Origin: Nocardiopsis sp. N85
GTDB lineage: Bacteria; Actinomycetota; Actinomycetes; Streptosporangiales; Streptosporangiaceae
Direction of reading: 5' to 3'
DNA: 41,346 nucleotides
Assembly: GCF_028882275.1 (NCBI RefSeq)
Contig: NZ_JARBUT010000033.1
Coordinates: forward strand, 1-41,346
Position numbers and translations under genes: made by a program. Shown here in pieces: positions 15,795 to 24,414 of this stretch; the first letter of the stretch is position 1; the number at the start of each line of letters is the position of its first letter. The notes below the pieces were generated by a model. That model made no database searches. It was not told where the DNA came from and was given only the letters and a program-made list of their open reading frames with translations.

Positions 15795-17592
15795 GAACGC
15801 ACAGCACACCCACGACGCCGACCCGTGGCGCCGGGCCGGGCGTCGCCTGCTCGCCCACATGGTGGGCGAGATGGCCTACGAGGAGATGATCGTCCCCTCA
15901 CCCACCGGCGACGCCCCCGGCGGCTCCCCCGCCTGGCGGCTGCCCGTGGACGACGGCGTCGTCTACACCTTCACCGCCCGGCGCGGCGGGTTCGGGTCCT
16001 GGCACGCGGACCCCGACTCCTTCGTCCGCGTGGACGACGAGGGCGCCGAACCGGCCTGGGACCCCACCCGGTTCGTCACCGACGCCCAGCGGACCGTGGG
16101 CCTGCCCGGCGACTCCCTGGCCGAGGTGGTGCGCGACCTGCTGGCCACCCACGCCGCCGACGCGCGCCTGCTGGCCGCCGCCCTCCCGGCCGCCGACCTG
16201 GTCGACCTGCCCTACGAGGACCTGGAGGGCTACCAGACCGGCCACCCCTGCATCTTCGTCAACAAGGGCAGGCTCGGGTTCTCCGCCGACGACGCCGCCC
16301 GCTACACCCCCGAGGCCCGCGGCGCGTTCCGTCTGGTGTGGATCGCCGTCCATCCCGACCTGGGCCGGTTCCAGGCCATGGCGGGCACCGACCGGGCCGC
16401 GCTCCTGGCCGCCGAACTCGACGACGACCAGCGCGCGGGGTTCGCCGCGAGGATCCGTGAGCGCGGCGGCGACCCCGACCGGTACCTGTGGGTCCCGGTC
16501 CACCCCTTCCAGTGGGACGAGGTCATCGCGCCGCTGTTCGCCGGCGAACTCGCCCTGGGCCGGGTCGTCCGGCTGGGCGAGAGCCGCGACCGCTACCGGC
16601 CCTTCCAGTCCATCCGCACCCTGATGAACCTGGACCGGCCCGACCGGCTCAACGTCAAGGTGCCGCTGATGATCCGCAACACCCTGGTGTGGCGCGGCCT
16701 GTCCGGCACCCAGACCGGATGCGCCCCGCACACCAGCGCCTGGCTGCGCGACCTCGCCGAACGCGACGACTTCTTCGCCGAGACGGGGGTGGTGATGCTG
16801 GCCGAGCGCGCCTCGGCGACCGTGCCGCACCCGGTGTTCGCCGCCATGCCCCAGGCCCCCTACCGGTTCCACGAACTCCTGGGCACCATCTGGCGCGAGC
16901 CGATCCACCTGCACCTGCGCGAGGGCGAGCGCGCCCGGACCATGGCCTGCCTGCTCCTCAGGGGCTCCGACGGCCGCCCCCTGGTCGCCGAACTGATCGA
17001 ACGCTCCGGGCTCGGCGTCGAGGCGTGGCTGGAGCGGTTCGTCTCCGCCCTGTTCCCGCCCGTCCTGCACTACCTGTACCGGTACGGCGCCTCCTTCACC
17101 CCGCACGGGGAGAACGTGGTGCTCATCCTGGACGAGAACGAGGTACCGGTGCGCATCGCGCTCAAGGACTTCGGCTCGGACGTCGAACTGCTCCCCTTCG
17201 ACCTGCCCGAGTACGCCGAGATCCCCGAGCACGTGCGGTCGGTGCTGCACCGGTGGAAGCCGGAGGAGCTGGCGCACTCGGTGCTGTCCGCGATCTGCGC
17301 CGGGCACCTGCGCTTCCTCGCCGACATCGTCGACCACGACCTGGGCGTGCCCGGGGAACGGCTGTGGGCACTGGCCCGCGCGCAGGTACTGGCCTACCAC
17401 GCGCGCTTCCCCGAGCTGGCCGAGCGCTTCGCCTGGTTCGACCTGCTGGCCCCGAAGGTGGGTCGGGTGGCCCTCAACCGCGAGCAGCTCATGGGCGGCG
17501 GCTTCCACGAGCGCGCCGAACGCGACGCCGAGTTCGACGTCATGCACGGCCTGGTCGACAACCCGTTGGCCGTCCCCGAGGAGCAGGAGTGA
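15787..17592 (+). CDS. NRPS-independent siderophore (NIS) synthetase 1, IucA/IucC family (DesD-like)
   Basis: 601 residues from ATG 15787. ATP-dependent ligase that adenylates a carboxylate and condenses it with an amine or hydroxylamine. Motifs: TGHPCIFVNKGRLGF with H153, K160 and R162 (ATP phosphate binding), VPVHPFQWDEV (H239), FQSIRTLMN, PHGENVVLI at 439-447 and IALKDFGSDVELL, then the FhuF-like C-terminal helical region with LNREQLMGGG. The TGHP...NKGRLGF form matches DesD closely. The gene is one of a tandem pair and overlaps both neighbours. Whether it acts on citrate, succinyl-hydroxy-diamine or another acid is open. Confidence 0.93.
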   Translation: MSENAQHTHDADPWRRAGRRLLAHMVGEMAYEEMIVPSPTGDAPGGSPAWRLPVDDGVVYTFTARRGGFGSWHADPDSFVRVDDEGAEPAWDPTRFVTDAQRTVGLPGDSLAEVVRDLLATHAADARLLAAALPAADLVDLPYEDLEGYQTGHPCIFVNKGRLGFSADDAARYTPEARGAFRLVWIAVHPDLGRFQAMAGTDRAALLAAELDDDQRAGFAARIRERGGDPDRYLWVPVHPFQWDEVIAPLFAGELALGRVVRLGESRDRYRPFQSIRTLMNLDRPDRLNVKVPLMIRNTLVWRGLSGTQTGCAPHTSAWLRDLAERDDFFAETGVVMLAERASATVPHPVFAAMPQAPYRFHELLGTIWREPIHLHLREGERARTMACLLLRGSDGRPLVAELIERSGLGVEAWLERFVSALFPPVLHYLYRYGASFTPHGENVVLILDENEVPVRIALKDFGSDVELLPFDLPEYAEIPEHVRSVLHRWKPEELAHSVLSAICAGHLRFLADIVDHDLGVPGERLWALARAQVLAYHARFPELAERFAWFDLLAPKVGRVALNREQLMGGGFHERAERDAEFDVMHGLVDNPLAVPEEQE

Positions 17593-19406
17593 ACCCCTTG
17601 ACCGACACGTCCGCCGCACCCCTGCCGGTGCCCGCCGAGCTCACCGCCGAGCACTGGGACCGGGCCTGCGACCACCTGGTCGCCAAGATGCTCGCCGAAC
17701 TGTGCTTCGAGTACGCGCTGGCCCCCGTGGCCGAGGGACCCGGCCGATGGCGGGCCGACGTGGGCGGTGCCCGCTACCGGTTCGCGGGACGGCGCACCAC
17801 CATGGACGGGTGGCGGGTGCGGCCCGGCACGGCCGTGCGCACCGGCCCCGACGGGAACGACGCCCCGGCGTCCCCGTTCGCGCTCCTGCGCGACCTGGGC
17901 GGGGCCGGGATCGTGGACCCGGCCGTGGAGGCCTTCACCGTCGGGGAGCTGAACGCGACCCTGTCCGCCGACGCCCGCCTGGCGGTGGAGCGGGTGGGCG
18001 CCGCCGAGCTGGCCGACCTGCCCTACGCCGCGTTGGAGGGACACCAGACCGGCCACCCGTGGATCTTCGCCAACAAGGGCCGGGTGGGGTTCTCGGCCCG
18101 CGACCGCGCGGACTTCCCACCCGAGGCGCGACGCCCGGCCCGGCTGCCGTGGATCGCCGTGCACACCTCCCTGGCGGAGTACCACGGGGTGTCCGGCCTG
18201 GAGGCGGAGACGCTGCGCTCGCGCGAGTTGGGCGCGGCGGTCACCGCACGGTTCACCGAACGGCTGACGGCGGCCGGGGTGCGGCCCGAGGAGTACGTGT
18301 GGCTGCCGGTCCACCCCTGGCAGTGGGACGAGGTGGTGGTGCCGCTGTTCGCCGCCGAACTCGCCCACCGACTGATCGTCCCGCTCGGCGAGGCCGAGGA
18401 CGACTACCTGCCCCAGCAGTCCATCCGCACGTTCACCAACCTCACCCGCCCGGACCGGTTCAACGTCAAGCTGTCGCTGGCCATCCTCAACACCATGGTC
18501 TACCGGGGCATCCCCACGGAGCTGTGCCGGGCCGCCCCGGTCAGCACCGGGTGGGTGCACGCCCTGCACGCCCGGGACGCGTTCCTGGCCGAGCGCCACC
18601 GGGTGATCCTGCCCGGCGAGGTGGCCGCCGTCGCGGTGCGCCACCCGGTGCTGGAGGACATCCCCGACGCCCCCTACCGGCACCGGCAGCTCCTGGGCGC
18701 CCTGTGGCGCGAACCGGTGGGCGAACGCCTGGACACCGGCGAACGGGCCCGCACCCTGGCCGCCCTGTTGCACGTGGACGGGGAGGGCCGTGCGTTCACG
18801 GCCGAGCTGGTGAAGCGCTCCGGGCTGGACGCCGAATCGTGGACGGCCGCGCTGTTCGGCGCGGTCCTGCCGCCCATCCTGCACCTGCTCTACCGGTACG
18901 GGGTGGCGTTCAACCCGCACGGGGAGAACGCGATCGTCGTCTACGACGCGCACGACCGGCCGGCGCGGCTGGCCGTCAAGGACTTCGTGGACGACATGAA
19001 GCTCCTGGACACCGACCTGCCCGAATACGCCGGTCTGCCCGACGAGGCGCTGGGCGTGCTCATGCGCTTCGACGCCCGCGAACTCACCTCCTCGGTGGTC
19101 AAGTCCCTGTTCGTCGGCCACTTCCGCTACCTGGCACCGCTGATGGACGAACACCTGGGACTGCCCGAGGAGCGGTTCTGGGCGTTGGCGCGCGCCGAGG
19201 TCGACCGCTACCAGGCCGAGTTCCCCGAGCTGGCCGACCGGTTCGCGCTGTTCGACCTGCTCGCACCGGAGTTCGAGCGGGTGTGCCTGAACCGGGAGCG
19301 GCTGCTCGGCGGCGGCTACCACGACCGCGCCGAACGCGACGCCGAGTTCCACCTGGACGCCCCGGCGATCCCCAACCCGCTGCTCACCACCGAGGAGACG
19401 GCGTGA
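17589..19406 (+). CDS. NRPS-independent siderophore (NIS) synthetase 2, IucA/IucC family
   Basis: 605 residues from GTG 17589 (GTGA overlap with NIS 1, GAGCAGGAG upstream). Same architecture as NIS 1: TGHPWIFANKGRVGF (H156, K163, R165), LPVHPWQWDEV (H242), QQSIRTFTNLTRPDRFNVKL, PHGENAIVV with H444, E446 and N447, then VKDFVDDMKLL and LNRERLLGGGYHDRAERDAE. The last motif is nearly identical in NIS 1, so the two look like old tandem duplicates, yet they differ in the region after the Lys-Asp-Phe motif. Two synthetases usually mean two condensation steps, for example on a citrate core as in IucA plus IucC. Confidence 0.93.
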   Translation: MNPLTDTSAAPLPVPAELTAEHWDRACDHLVAKMLAELCFEYALAPVAEGPGRWRADVGGARYRFAGRRTTMDGWRVRPGTAVRTGPDGNDAPASPFALLRDLGGAGIVDPAVEAFTVGELNATLSADARLAVERVGAAELADLPYAALEGHQTGHPWIFANKGRVGFSARDRADFPPEARRPARLPWIAVHTSLAEYHGVSGLEAETLRSRELGAAVTARFTERLTAAGVRPEEYVWLPVHPWQWDEVVVPLFAAELAHRLIVPLGEAEDDYLPQQSIRTFTNLTRPDRFNVKLSLAILNTMVYRGIPTELCRAAPVSTGWVHALHARDAFLAERHRVILPGEVAAVAVRHPVLEDIPDAPYRHRQLLGALWREPVGERLDTGERARTLAALLHVDGEGRAFTAELVKRSGLDAESWTAALFGAVLPPILHLLYRYGVAFNPHGENAIVVYDAHDRPARLAVKDFVDDMKLLDTDLPEYAGLPDEALGVLMRFDARELTSSVVKSLFVGHFRYLAPLMDEHLGLPEERFWALARAEVDRYQAEFPELADRFALFDLLAPEFERVCLNRERLLGGGYHDRAERDAEFHLDAPAIPNPLLTTEETA

Positions 19407-20836
19407 ACCCGCTGATCGGCGACGGCCTGCCGCCCCTGTTCGAGACGCTGCCACCCTCCCCTCCCCCGCCGCCGTTCCCGGTCCCCCTGGAGCGGTTGCG
19501 CGCCGACGTGGAGTCGGGGGGGATCACCGACGTCATCGTCGCCCTGCCCGACCTCCAGGGACGGGTCCAGGGCAGCCGGGTGGCGCCGCGCGACTTCGCC
19601 GAACGCGTCCTGGAGCACGGCTTCGACGCCTGCCTGTACCTGCTGGCCACCGACGTGGAGATGGAATCGCGGCCGGGGTACGCCACCGATCCGTGGGGCG
19701 GCGGCCTGGGCGACTTCGCGATCGTGCCCGACCCGGGCACCCTGCGGTACCTGCCCTGGGACCCGGGCACCGCGCTCGTGCTCGGCGACGCCCTGGACGC
19801 CGACGGGCGACCGGTACCGGTGGCGCCGCGCCAGGTGCTCAAGGCCCAGCTGGACCGGCTGGCCGAACGCGGATGGCGGGCGCTGGCGGGGACCGAGCTG
19901 GAGTTCCTGGTCTTCCGCGACTCCTACCAGGAGGCGTTCGAGGGCGACTACCGGGGGCTGACCACGGCGACACGGTTCAACTCCGACTACGCGCTGCCCG
20001 AGGTCACCGAGATCGACCCGTTCGTACGGCGGATCCGGACCGCGATGGAGCGCACGGGGATGCGGGTGGAGTCGGCGCGCGGCGAGTGCCATCCGGGGCA
20101 GTACGAGATCGTGTTCCGCTACGACGACGCGCTGCGCACCTGCGACAACCACGTCGTGTACAAGGCGGGGGCCAAGGCGCTGGCCGCCCAGGCCGGGGTG
20201 GCGCTGACGTTCATGGCCAAGTACGACGGGGGCGAGGGCAACTCCTGCCACGTGCACCTGTCGCTGCGCGACGGGACGGGCACGCCGGTGTTCGCCGACG
20301 ACGGGTCGGGGTCGGGCCGGTACGGGATGTCCGAGCACATGGAGCACTTCGTGGCGGGACAGTTGGCGTGCATGCGGGAGTTCTCGTTGCTGCACGCGCC
20401 CAACGTGAACTCGTTCAAGAGGTTGTCGCCGCAGGCGTACGCGCCCAGCTCCATCGCGTGGGGGCTGGACAACCGCACCTGCCCGGTGCGGGTGGTGGGG
20501 CAGGGGGAGTCGGCGCGCATCGAGTTCCGGGTACCGGGCGGGGACGCCAACCCGTACCTGTCGGTGGCGGCGATCATCGCCGCGGGGCTGTACGGGATCG
20601 ACCGGGAGCTACCGCTGCCCGAGCCCACGGCGGGTGACGCCGGTGCGGCCGATCTGCCCCGGCTGCCCGCCTCCCTGGAGGAGGCGGTCCTCGCCTGGGA
20701 GGAGAGTGAGATCGCCCGGTCGGTGTTCGGTCCCGACATCGTCCGCCACTACGCCGCGGCGGGGCGGGCGGAGCTGGCGGCGTTCTCGGCCACCGTGAGC
20801 GACTTCGAGCGGCGCCGCCACTTCGAGCGGGGTTGA
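19403..20836 (+). CDS. Glutamine-synthetase-family amide ligase in the siderophore operon
   Basis: 477 residues from GTG 19403 (GTGA overlap with NIS 2). GS fold with intact metal and ATP residues: GTELEFLVF (E165, E167), ECHPGQYEI (E228, E235), GNSCHVHLSL (H283), NSFKRL, SSIAWGLDNRT and RIEFRVPGGDANPYL. The first 30 residues contain a proline-rich patch. It resembles the GlnA3/gamma-glutamylpolyamine-synthetase branch more than housekeeping GlnA; such enzymes join glutamate, through an acyl-phosphate, to amines. Co-translation with two NIS synthetases suggests it forms a gamma-glutamyl amide on the diamine or on the siderophore, or removes excess diamine. This is inference. A terminator starts 12 bases after the stop. 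Confidence 0.88.
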   Translation: MNPLIGDGLPPLFETLPPSPPPPPFPVPLERLRADVESGGITDVIVALPDLQGRVQGSRVAPRDFAERVLEHGFDACLYLLATDVEMESRPGYATDPWGGGLGDFAIVPDPGTLRYLPWDPGTALVLGDALDADGRPVPVAPRQVLKAQLDRLAERGWRALAGTELEFLVFRDSYQEAFEGDYRGLTTATRFNSDYALPEVTEIDPFVRRIRTAMERTGMRVESARGECHPGQYEIVFRYDDALRTCDNHVVYKAGAKALAAQAGVALTFMAKYDGGEGNSCHVHLSLRDGTGTPVFADDGSGSGRYGMSEHMEHFVAGQLACMREFSLLHAPNVNSFKRLSPQAYAPSSIAWGLDNRTCPVRVVGQGESARIEFRVPGGDANPYLSVAAIIAAGLYGIDRELPLPEPTAGDAGAADLPRLPASLEEAVLAWEESEIARSVFGPDIVRHYAAAGRAELAAFSATVSDFERRRHFERG

Positions 20837-20847
20837 TGCGGCGGTGT

Positions 20848-20870
20848 CCCGTCGGGTCCGACCCGGCGGG
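20848..20870 (+). terminator. Hairpin terminator of the siderophore operon
   Basis: 10-bp stem (20848-20857 with 20861-20870, one G-T pair) and a 3-base loop, starting 12 bases after the GS-like stop codon. Confidence 0.7.
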
Positions 20871-21281
20871 GCGCCGACGTGCTGGAGGAGCTGACCCGTG
20901 AGCCGGTGCGCGTGGATCTCCGCCGGCTCGGCACCGGTGTGAGCCTGCTTCCGCCGGACGCGGCCCCGGCACGCCTCTGGTCGTCCAACAACACCCAAAA
21001 AACGGCCTTGGGCGTCAGGACGCGTTCACTGTCGCACTGGTCGGCGGGATGATCCGGCTCGGAGTCCCGACGTTCCTCGCCCCCGAGACCGGGGACACTC
21101 TCTCGGGTCACCGCGCCCGGGTCCACGGACCGGTTTCCTGGAAATCCGTCACGTCGCTCTTCTACGCGCCCCTGACCTCCCTTTGCCGATACGACCGGGC
21201 ATGGCGGGATGTTTCGGCGATCCGCGCTCACACCCGGGTGAGCCCCGTAGGGCGAACAAAATACGTGCCATCAGCGATGTC
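20871..21281. other. Intergenic region with a coding-like remnant and inverted repeats
   Basis: About 410 bases without a convincing gene. From GTG 20879 to TGA 21050-21052 the plus frame is open, is the same frame as the preceding GS-like gene, and has strong G/C third positions for its first 35 codons (LEELTREPVRVDLRRLG), so it may be a gene remnant; I do not recognise it. A 6-bp hairpin (21226-21243) lies downstream of the Nudix gene on the minus strand, and CCCGTAGG/CCTACGGG (21244-21251, 21281-21288) brackets the Nudix stop. GC content appears to fall here. Confidence 0.4.
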
Positions 21282-21752
21282 CTACGGGAGAACCTCTCCG
21301 TTCTCCAGGTAGACCATCGTGCCCTCTTCGCGGGCGCGCACACCGTGGGTGATCCTGCGTGCGAGCCGGGGAATCGTCGCCCCTGCGACCGAGTCCACGT
21401 CGTGGAATCCGTACCCGGTCAGTTCGCCCGGGTCGAGGACGATCCGGTCCAACCATTCCTGGTCGAGGACTCCCCCGTCGAAGACGAAGAGCTGTTTGTC
21501 CCCCTCGGACCGGTTGGGTGCCCAGTCGACGACCAGGAGTCGTCCGAGGGGTGGGGTGATCCCTAGTTCCTCCTTCACCTCCCGGGCGGCGGCCTGGCTC
21601 GGTGTCTCTCCGTGCTCGATGTAGCCGCCGGGGATGTCCCGGTAGTCCTTGTAGGAGGGGACCACCATCATGACTCTGTCGAGATGGTCGAAGAACAGGA
21701 CACCGGCTGCGACCCGGGGGCGGGAGAAGGATTCCGTGGGATCAGAGACCAT
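21282..21752 (-). CDS. Nudix hydrolase
   Basis: 156 residues from ATG 21752. The complete Nudix box, GYIEHGETPSQAAAREVKEE followed by LGI (about 43-65), has the REVKEE metal-binding glutamates. Members hydrolyse nucleoside diphosphates linked to another group (X), releasing a monophosphate; the substrate cannot be read off. It follows the XRE regulator by 23 bases on the same strand and is probably co-transcribed. It is divergent from the SAM-synthetase-like operon. Confidence 0.9.
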   Translation of the reverse strand: MVSDPTESFSRPRVAAGVLFFDHLDRVMMVVPSYKDYRDIPGGYIEHGETPSQAAAREVKEELGITPPLGRLLVVDWAPNRSEGDKQLFVFDGGVLDQEWLDRIVLDPGELTGYGFHDVDSVAGATIPRLARRITHGVRAREEGTMVYLENGEVLP

Positions 21753-21775
21753 GCCCCGACACTAACGGGCCCGCG

Positions 21776-23008
21776 TCAGACAACGCCCATCCGGTGTGCC
21801 AGAGCAGCCAGCCGCCGATCCCTGCGACCGTCCTTGGTGCGCATCAAGCGCACTACGATCTGGTGGCTCATCATGTGGTGGTGAACGTGGAAGATGGACA
21901 ATCCCTCCGCTTCCAGTAAGCGTTCGACGGCCGAAGAGATCCTGTTGACGGCGGTCATGGCCTGCGCGAGTTCGAAGAGGTGTCGGACTCGTCTCTCGGT
22001 CGGCAGCCCGGCCGTGTCGATCCCGCTTCCCAACCTGAGAACGGCGTAAGGATCGTCCGAACTGCCCGCGATGGTCACACGGTGGAGAGCAACGTTGGTC
22101 GGCCCGAAGGCCGTCCACAGGTGGTTGGCGTCCCTTCCCAGCCGCCCGGCTATCTTCCCGGCTTCTTCCAGATAGGCGTTGGCTGTTGCCCGGTCGCCGC
22201 TGCGCGCCGCGGCCACGGCCGCCGGTAGCAGCAGGGTGCCGTAAACAGAGAGCATGCGAGGGGTCCTCGTATGGCGGCACTGTGCACCCCGCAGGTACGA
22301 AGCGGCATCGTCCGCCATGGAAATCGCGGTCTGGTACTGCCCGCGCGAGTGGAGCGAGTGCACACCCGACCTCATCAGGGAACCTTGTACAGCCGGATCT
22401 CCACAATCGAAGGCCGCGTTCAGTCCCCGTTCGGTCGCGATCCAAGCAAGATCGGTCTCGCCGAGTTTCGTGAGGACCATGGCACAGGACTGTGATGCGA
22501 GGGCGAGCAGCGCCTGCGCCGTCTTCCGGCGTTCTCCCGTGTAGGAACGCTCCGCCGCATGGGTCCGCGCCAGAAGGTCCGGAAGCCTGCGCAACACTCG
22601 CTGATAGTTGGAGGCCTGATAGGCGTCCATGACCGTTTCCACCTCCTGGCGAAGGAAACGCAGTTCGGGTGGTCGTTCATCGCGCTGATCCAGTGAAAAT
22701 CGAGCGACTCCGTACCTGTAGTCCATGAGGACAGAGCGAACGGCCTCCACCTGACGGCTCCGCTGGCACGCGTCACGGTCTTCCCTCGTGTCACCTATGA
22801 GGTCGATCACCGATACGTCGAGGGCATCGGCCAGCGACCTGATCACCGAGAGCCTGTCCAGCGGCGCCCGATCGTTCTCGATCTTGCCCAACCAGTCGGC
22901 GGTGCGTCCGACCAAGCCGGCAAGAACCTCCTGAGAGACACCGCGGCGGATCCTGTACCAGGCGACACGCTGGCCGGGACTGAACTGGTGGAGGGGATGG
23001 GAGGTCAT
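21776..23008 (-). CDS. XRE-family transcriptional regulator with helical (TPR-like) sensor region
   Basis: 410 residues from ATG 23008. The N-terminal HTH (about 10-70) reads RIRRGVSQEVLAGLVGRTAD then WLGKIENDRAPLDRLS, and SLADALDVSVIDLIGD closes it. Residues 85-410 are Ala/Leu-rich helices in repeat-like pairs, as in the long actinomycete regulators whose TPR-like part binds a ligand or peptide. The gene faces the cassette beginning at 23161 across 152 bases with inverted repeats and shares a transcript with the Nudix gene, so it probably controls both. A His/Met-rich patch (FHVHHHMMSH, about 370-380) is odd and could bind metal. GC content looks lower than in the siderophore genes. Confidence 0.87.
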   Translation of the reverse strand: MTSHPLHQFSPGQRVAWYRIRRGVSQEVLAGLVGRTADWLGKIENDRAPLDRLSVIRSLADALDVSVIDLIGDTREDRDACQRSRQVEAVRSVLMDYRYGVARFSLDQRDERPPELRFLRQEVETVMDAYQASNYQRVLRRLPDLLARTHAAERSYTGERRKTAQALLALASQSCAMVLTKLGETDLAWIATERGLNAAFDCGDPAVQGSLMRSGVHSLHSRGQYQTAISMADDAASYLRGAQCRHTRTPRMLSVYGTLLLPAAVAAARSGDRATANAYLEEAGKIAGRLGRDANHLWTAFGPTNVALHRVTIAGSSDDPYAVLRLGSGIDTAGLPTERRVRHLFELAQAMTAVNRISSAVERLLEAEGLSIFHVHHHMMSHQIVVRLMRTKDGRRDRRLAALAHRMGVV

Positions 23009-23160
23009 GGATCTCCTTCTCGAAAGACCCCGGATTTTCTTTCCGGGTCCCTCGAAGATCTCGGCCTTACCTTCCTAACATCCCGTCGGATCCCGGAGAA
23101 GGATCATTTTCCCCTTCTCAGGAGGCTTCCCCCATAGGTGTTCACGTTCTGGAGAAGATC
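23009..23160. promoter_or_regulatory. Divergent control region of the XRE/Nudix and SAM-synthetase-like operons
   Basis: 152 bases, more AT-rich than average. An imperfect hairpin at 23026-23050 (one bulged C) lies near the XRE start. TAACAT at 23076-23081 is a plausible plus-strand -10 for the right-hand operon, without a clear -35. A 7-bp inverted repeat GAGAAGG/CCTTCTC (23096-23102, 23113-23119) lies in the leader, and GGAG at 23151-23154 is the ribosome site six bases before the ATG at 23161. I tested the leader by eye for SAM-I/IV riboswitch cores and saw none. Confidence 0.45.
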
Positions 23161-24408
23161 ATGCGCATCACCTGGCATTGCGATAACGCCTTGACCACGA
23201 CCACCACAGGTTTCAACGTGGTCGAACGCAAGGGAATCGGCCATCCGGATTCCCTTGCAGACCTCATCGCTGAGGAATTCTCCCGACGTTACTCACGTCA
23301 CGGGATCAATCGCTTCGGATTCGTCCCCAACCATTGGGTGGACAAGGTGGCCCTGATCGGAGCGGAGTCCGAGGTCACCTTTGGCACCTACACGGTACGC
23401 AAGCCCGTCACCGCCTACCTGTTCGGCAAGATGACACGCTCGATCGGCGCTGAGGCCCTCCCGATCGAGGATCTGTTCACGGCAACGGTCGAGGAGGTCC
23501 TGGTGGAGTCGGTCGGGAGAGACATCCTCCTGTACCTGCGCACTGTTTCGGAGAACACCGCCGGTGTCGGTGCGGACCACCCGGCCTCGTTCTACCGCCC
23601 TGCTGAGGCAGGGAAGAGCGGCGTCCATGGAAAGAACGAGGTGGCCAATGACACCGCGTTCTGTAACGCCTACGCCCCGGCGGACCCCGTCGATCTGCTG
23701 GCCATCGACATCGAGAACCACGTCAACAGTCCTGCGTTCAAGGCGGACCTGGACGGGTTGGGGTCCGACGTCAAGGTCATGATCGTCCGGGCGTCGGACG
23801 TCTTGGAGACGACGGTCTGCCTTCCGGTACGCCCTGAAGCCGCCCCCTCCCGGCAGGAGTACCGGGCCCTGATCACAGAGGCACAGGACAGACTGACCGC
23901 GTTCGTCGAAGCTCACCCGGTCGTGCGCGAGCACCCCTGGTTGACCCGGATGAGCGTCAACACCAAGGACCACGGCCAGGGTGCCTACCTGGCCCCCTTC
24001 GGGACCTCGCTGGGCAAGGGCGACTGCGGTCTCGTGGGGCGCGGCAACAAGGCCAACGGTGTCATCTCCTCCCGGGGAGGCGGCGGAATCGAGGCTCCGG
24101 CCGGGAAGAACCCGATGCATCACACCGGCAAGCTCTACACGCTCGCGGCCGAACAGCTGGCCTCCCGCATCCACGGCGAACTCGGTATCCCCAATGCGGT
24201 GGTACTGGTGTCGCGTAACGGGGACCGGCTGGACGACCCGTCGTTCGTGGGTGTGCGTACGGCGTACCGGGCCGGTAGCCGTGACCGCACCAGCATCGAG
24301 GGGTTGGCGGCCGAGACCTTGAGCGGGCTCCCCGCGCTCTCCGAGCGTCTGCTCTCGCTGTCTCCGATCGAGCGGTTCCGCGACCCGGCGCTCGTCCTGG
24401 AAGTGTGA
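23161..24408 (+). CDS. Archaeal-type S-adenosylmethionine synthetase homologue
   Basis: 415 residues from ATG 23161. Belongs to the archaeal methionine adenosyltransferase family, not the bacterial MetK family: VVERKGIGHPDSLADLIAEE at about 20-39, NHWVDKVALIGAESEVTFG, SVNTKDHGQGAYL, GDCGLVGRGNKANG from residue 287, and APAGKNPMHHTGKLY. Known members make AdoMet from methionine and ATP. Between the last two motifs, where family members I recall have a R-P-M-S-x-E-A segment, this protein has RGGGGIEA, so its substrate may differ. First gene of a three-gene operon with 6- and 3-base gaps. Sporadic occurrence of this family in bacteria suggests transfer. Confidence 0.88.
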   Translation: MRITWHCDNALTTTTTGFNVVERKGIGHPDSLADLIAEEFSRRYSRHGINRFGFVPNHWVDKVALIGAESEVTFGTYTVRKPVTAYLFGKMTRSIGAEALPIEDLFTATVEEVLVESVGRDILLYLRTVSENTAGVGADHPASFYRPAEAGKSGVHGKNEVANDTAFCNAYAPADPVDLLAIDIENHVNSPAFKADLDGLGSDVKVMIVRASDVLETTVCLPVRPEAAPSRQEYRALITEAQDRLTAFVEAHPVVREHPWLTRMSVNTKDHGQGAYLAPFGTSLGKGDCGLVGRGNKANGVISSRGGGGIEAPAGKNPMHHTGKLYTLAAEQLASRIHGELGIPNAVVLVSRNGDRLDDPSFVGVRTAYRAGSRDRTSIEGLAAETLSGLPALSERLLSLSPIERFRDPALVLEV

Positions 24409-24414
24409 GAGCCG

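Noticed and set aside
20749..21231. Long minus-strand open frame in the gap after the GS-like gene
   Set aside because: Arg/Ser-rich composition, overlap with the GS-like 3' end, and no ribosome site; typical high-GC antisense noise.
21049..21312. Plus-strand open frame antisense to the Nudix 3' end
   Set aside because: Composition is not protein-like and no ribosome site precedes it; the Nudix gene on the other strand is certain.
23082..23160. Possible SAM riboswitch before the SAM-synthetase-like gene
   Set aside because: I looked for the SAM-I/SAM-IV core and did not find it; only a short inverted repeat is present.
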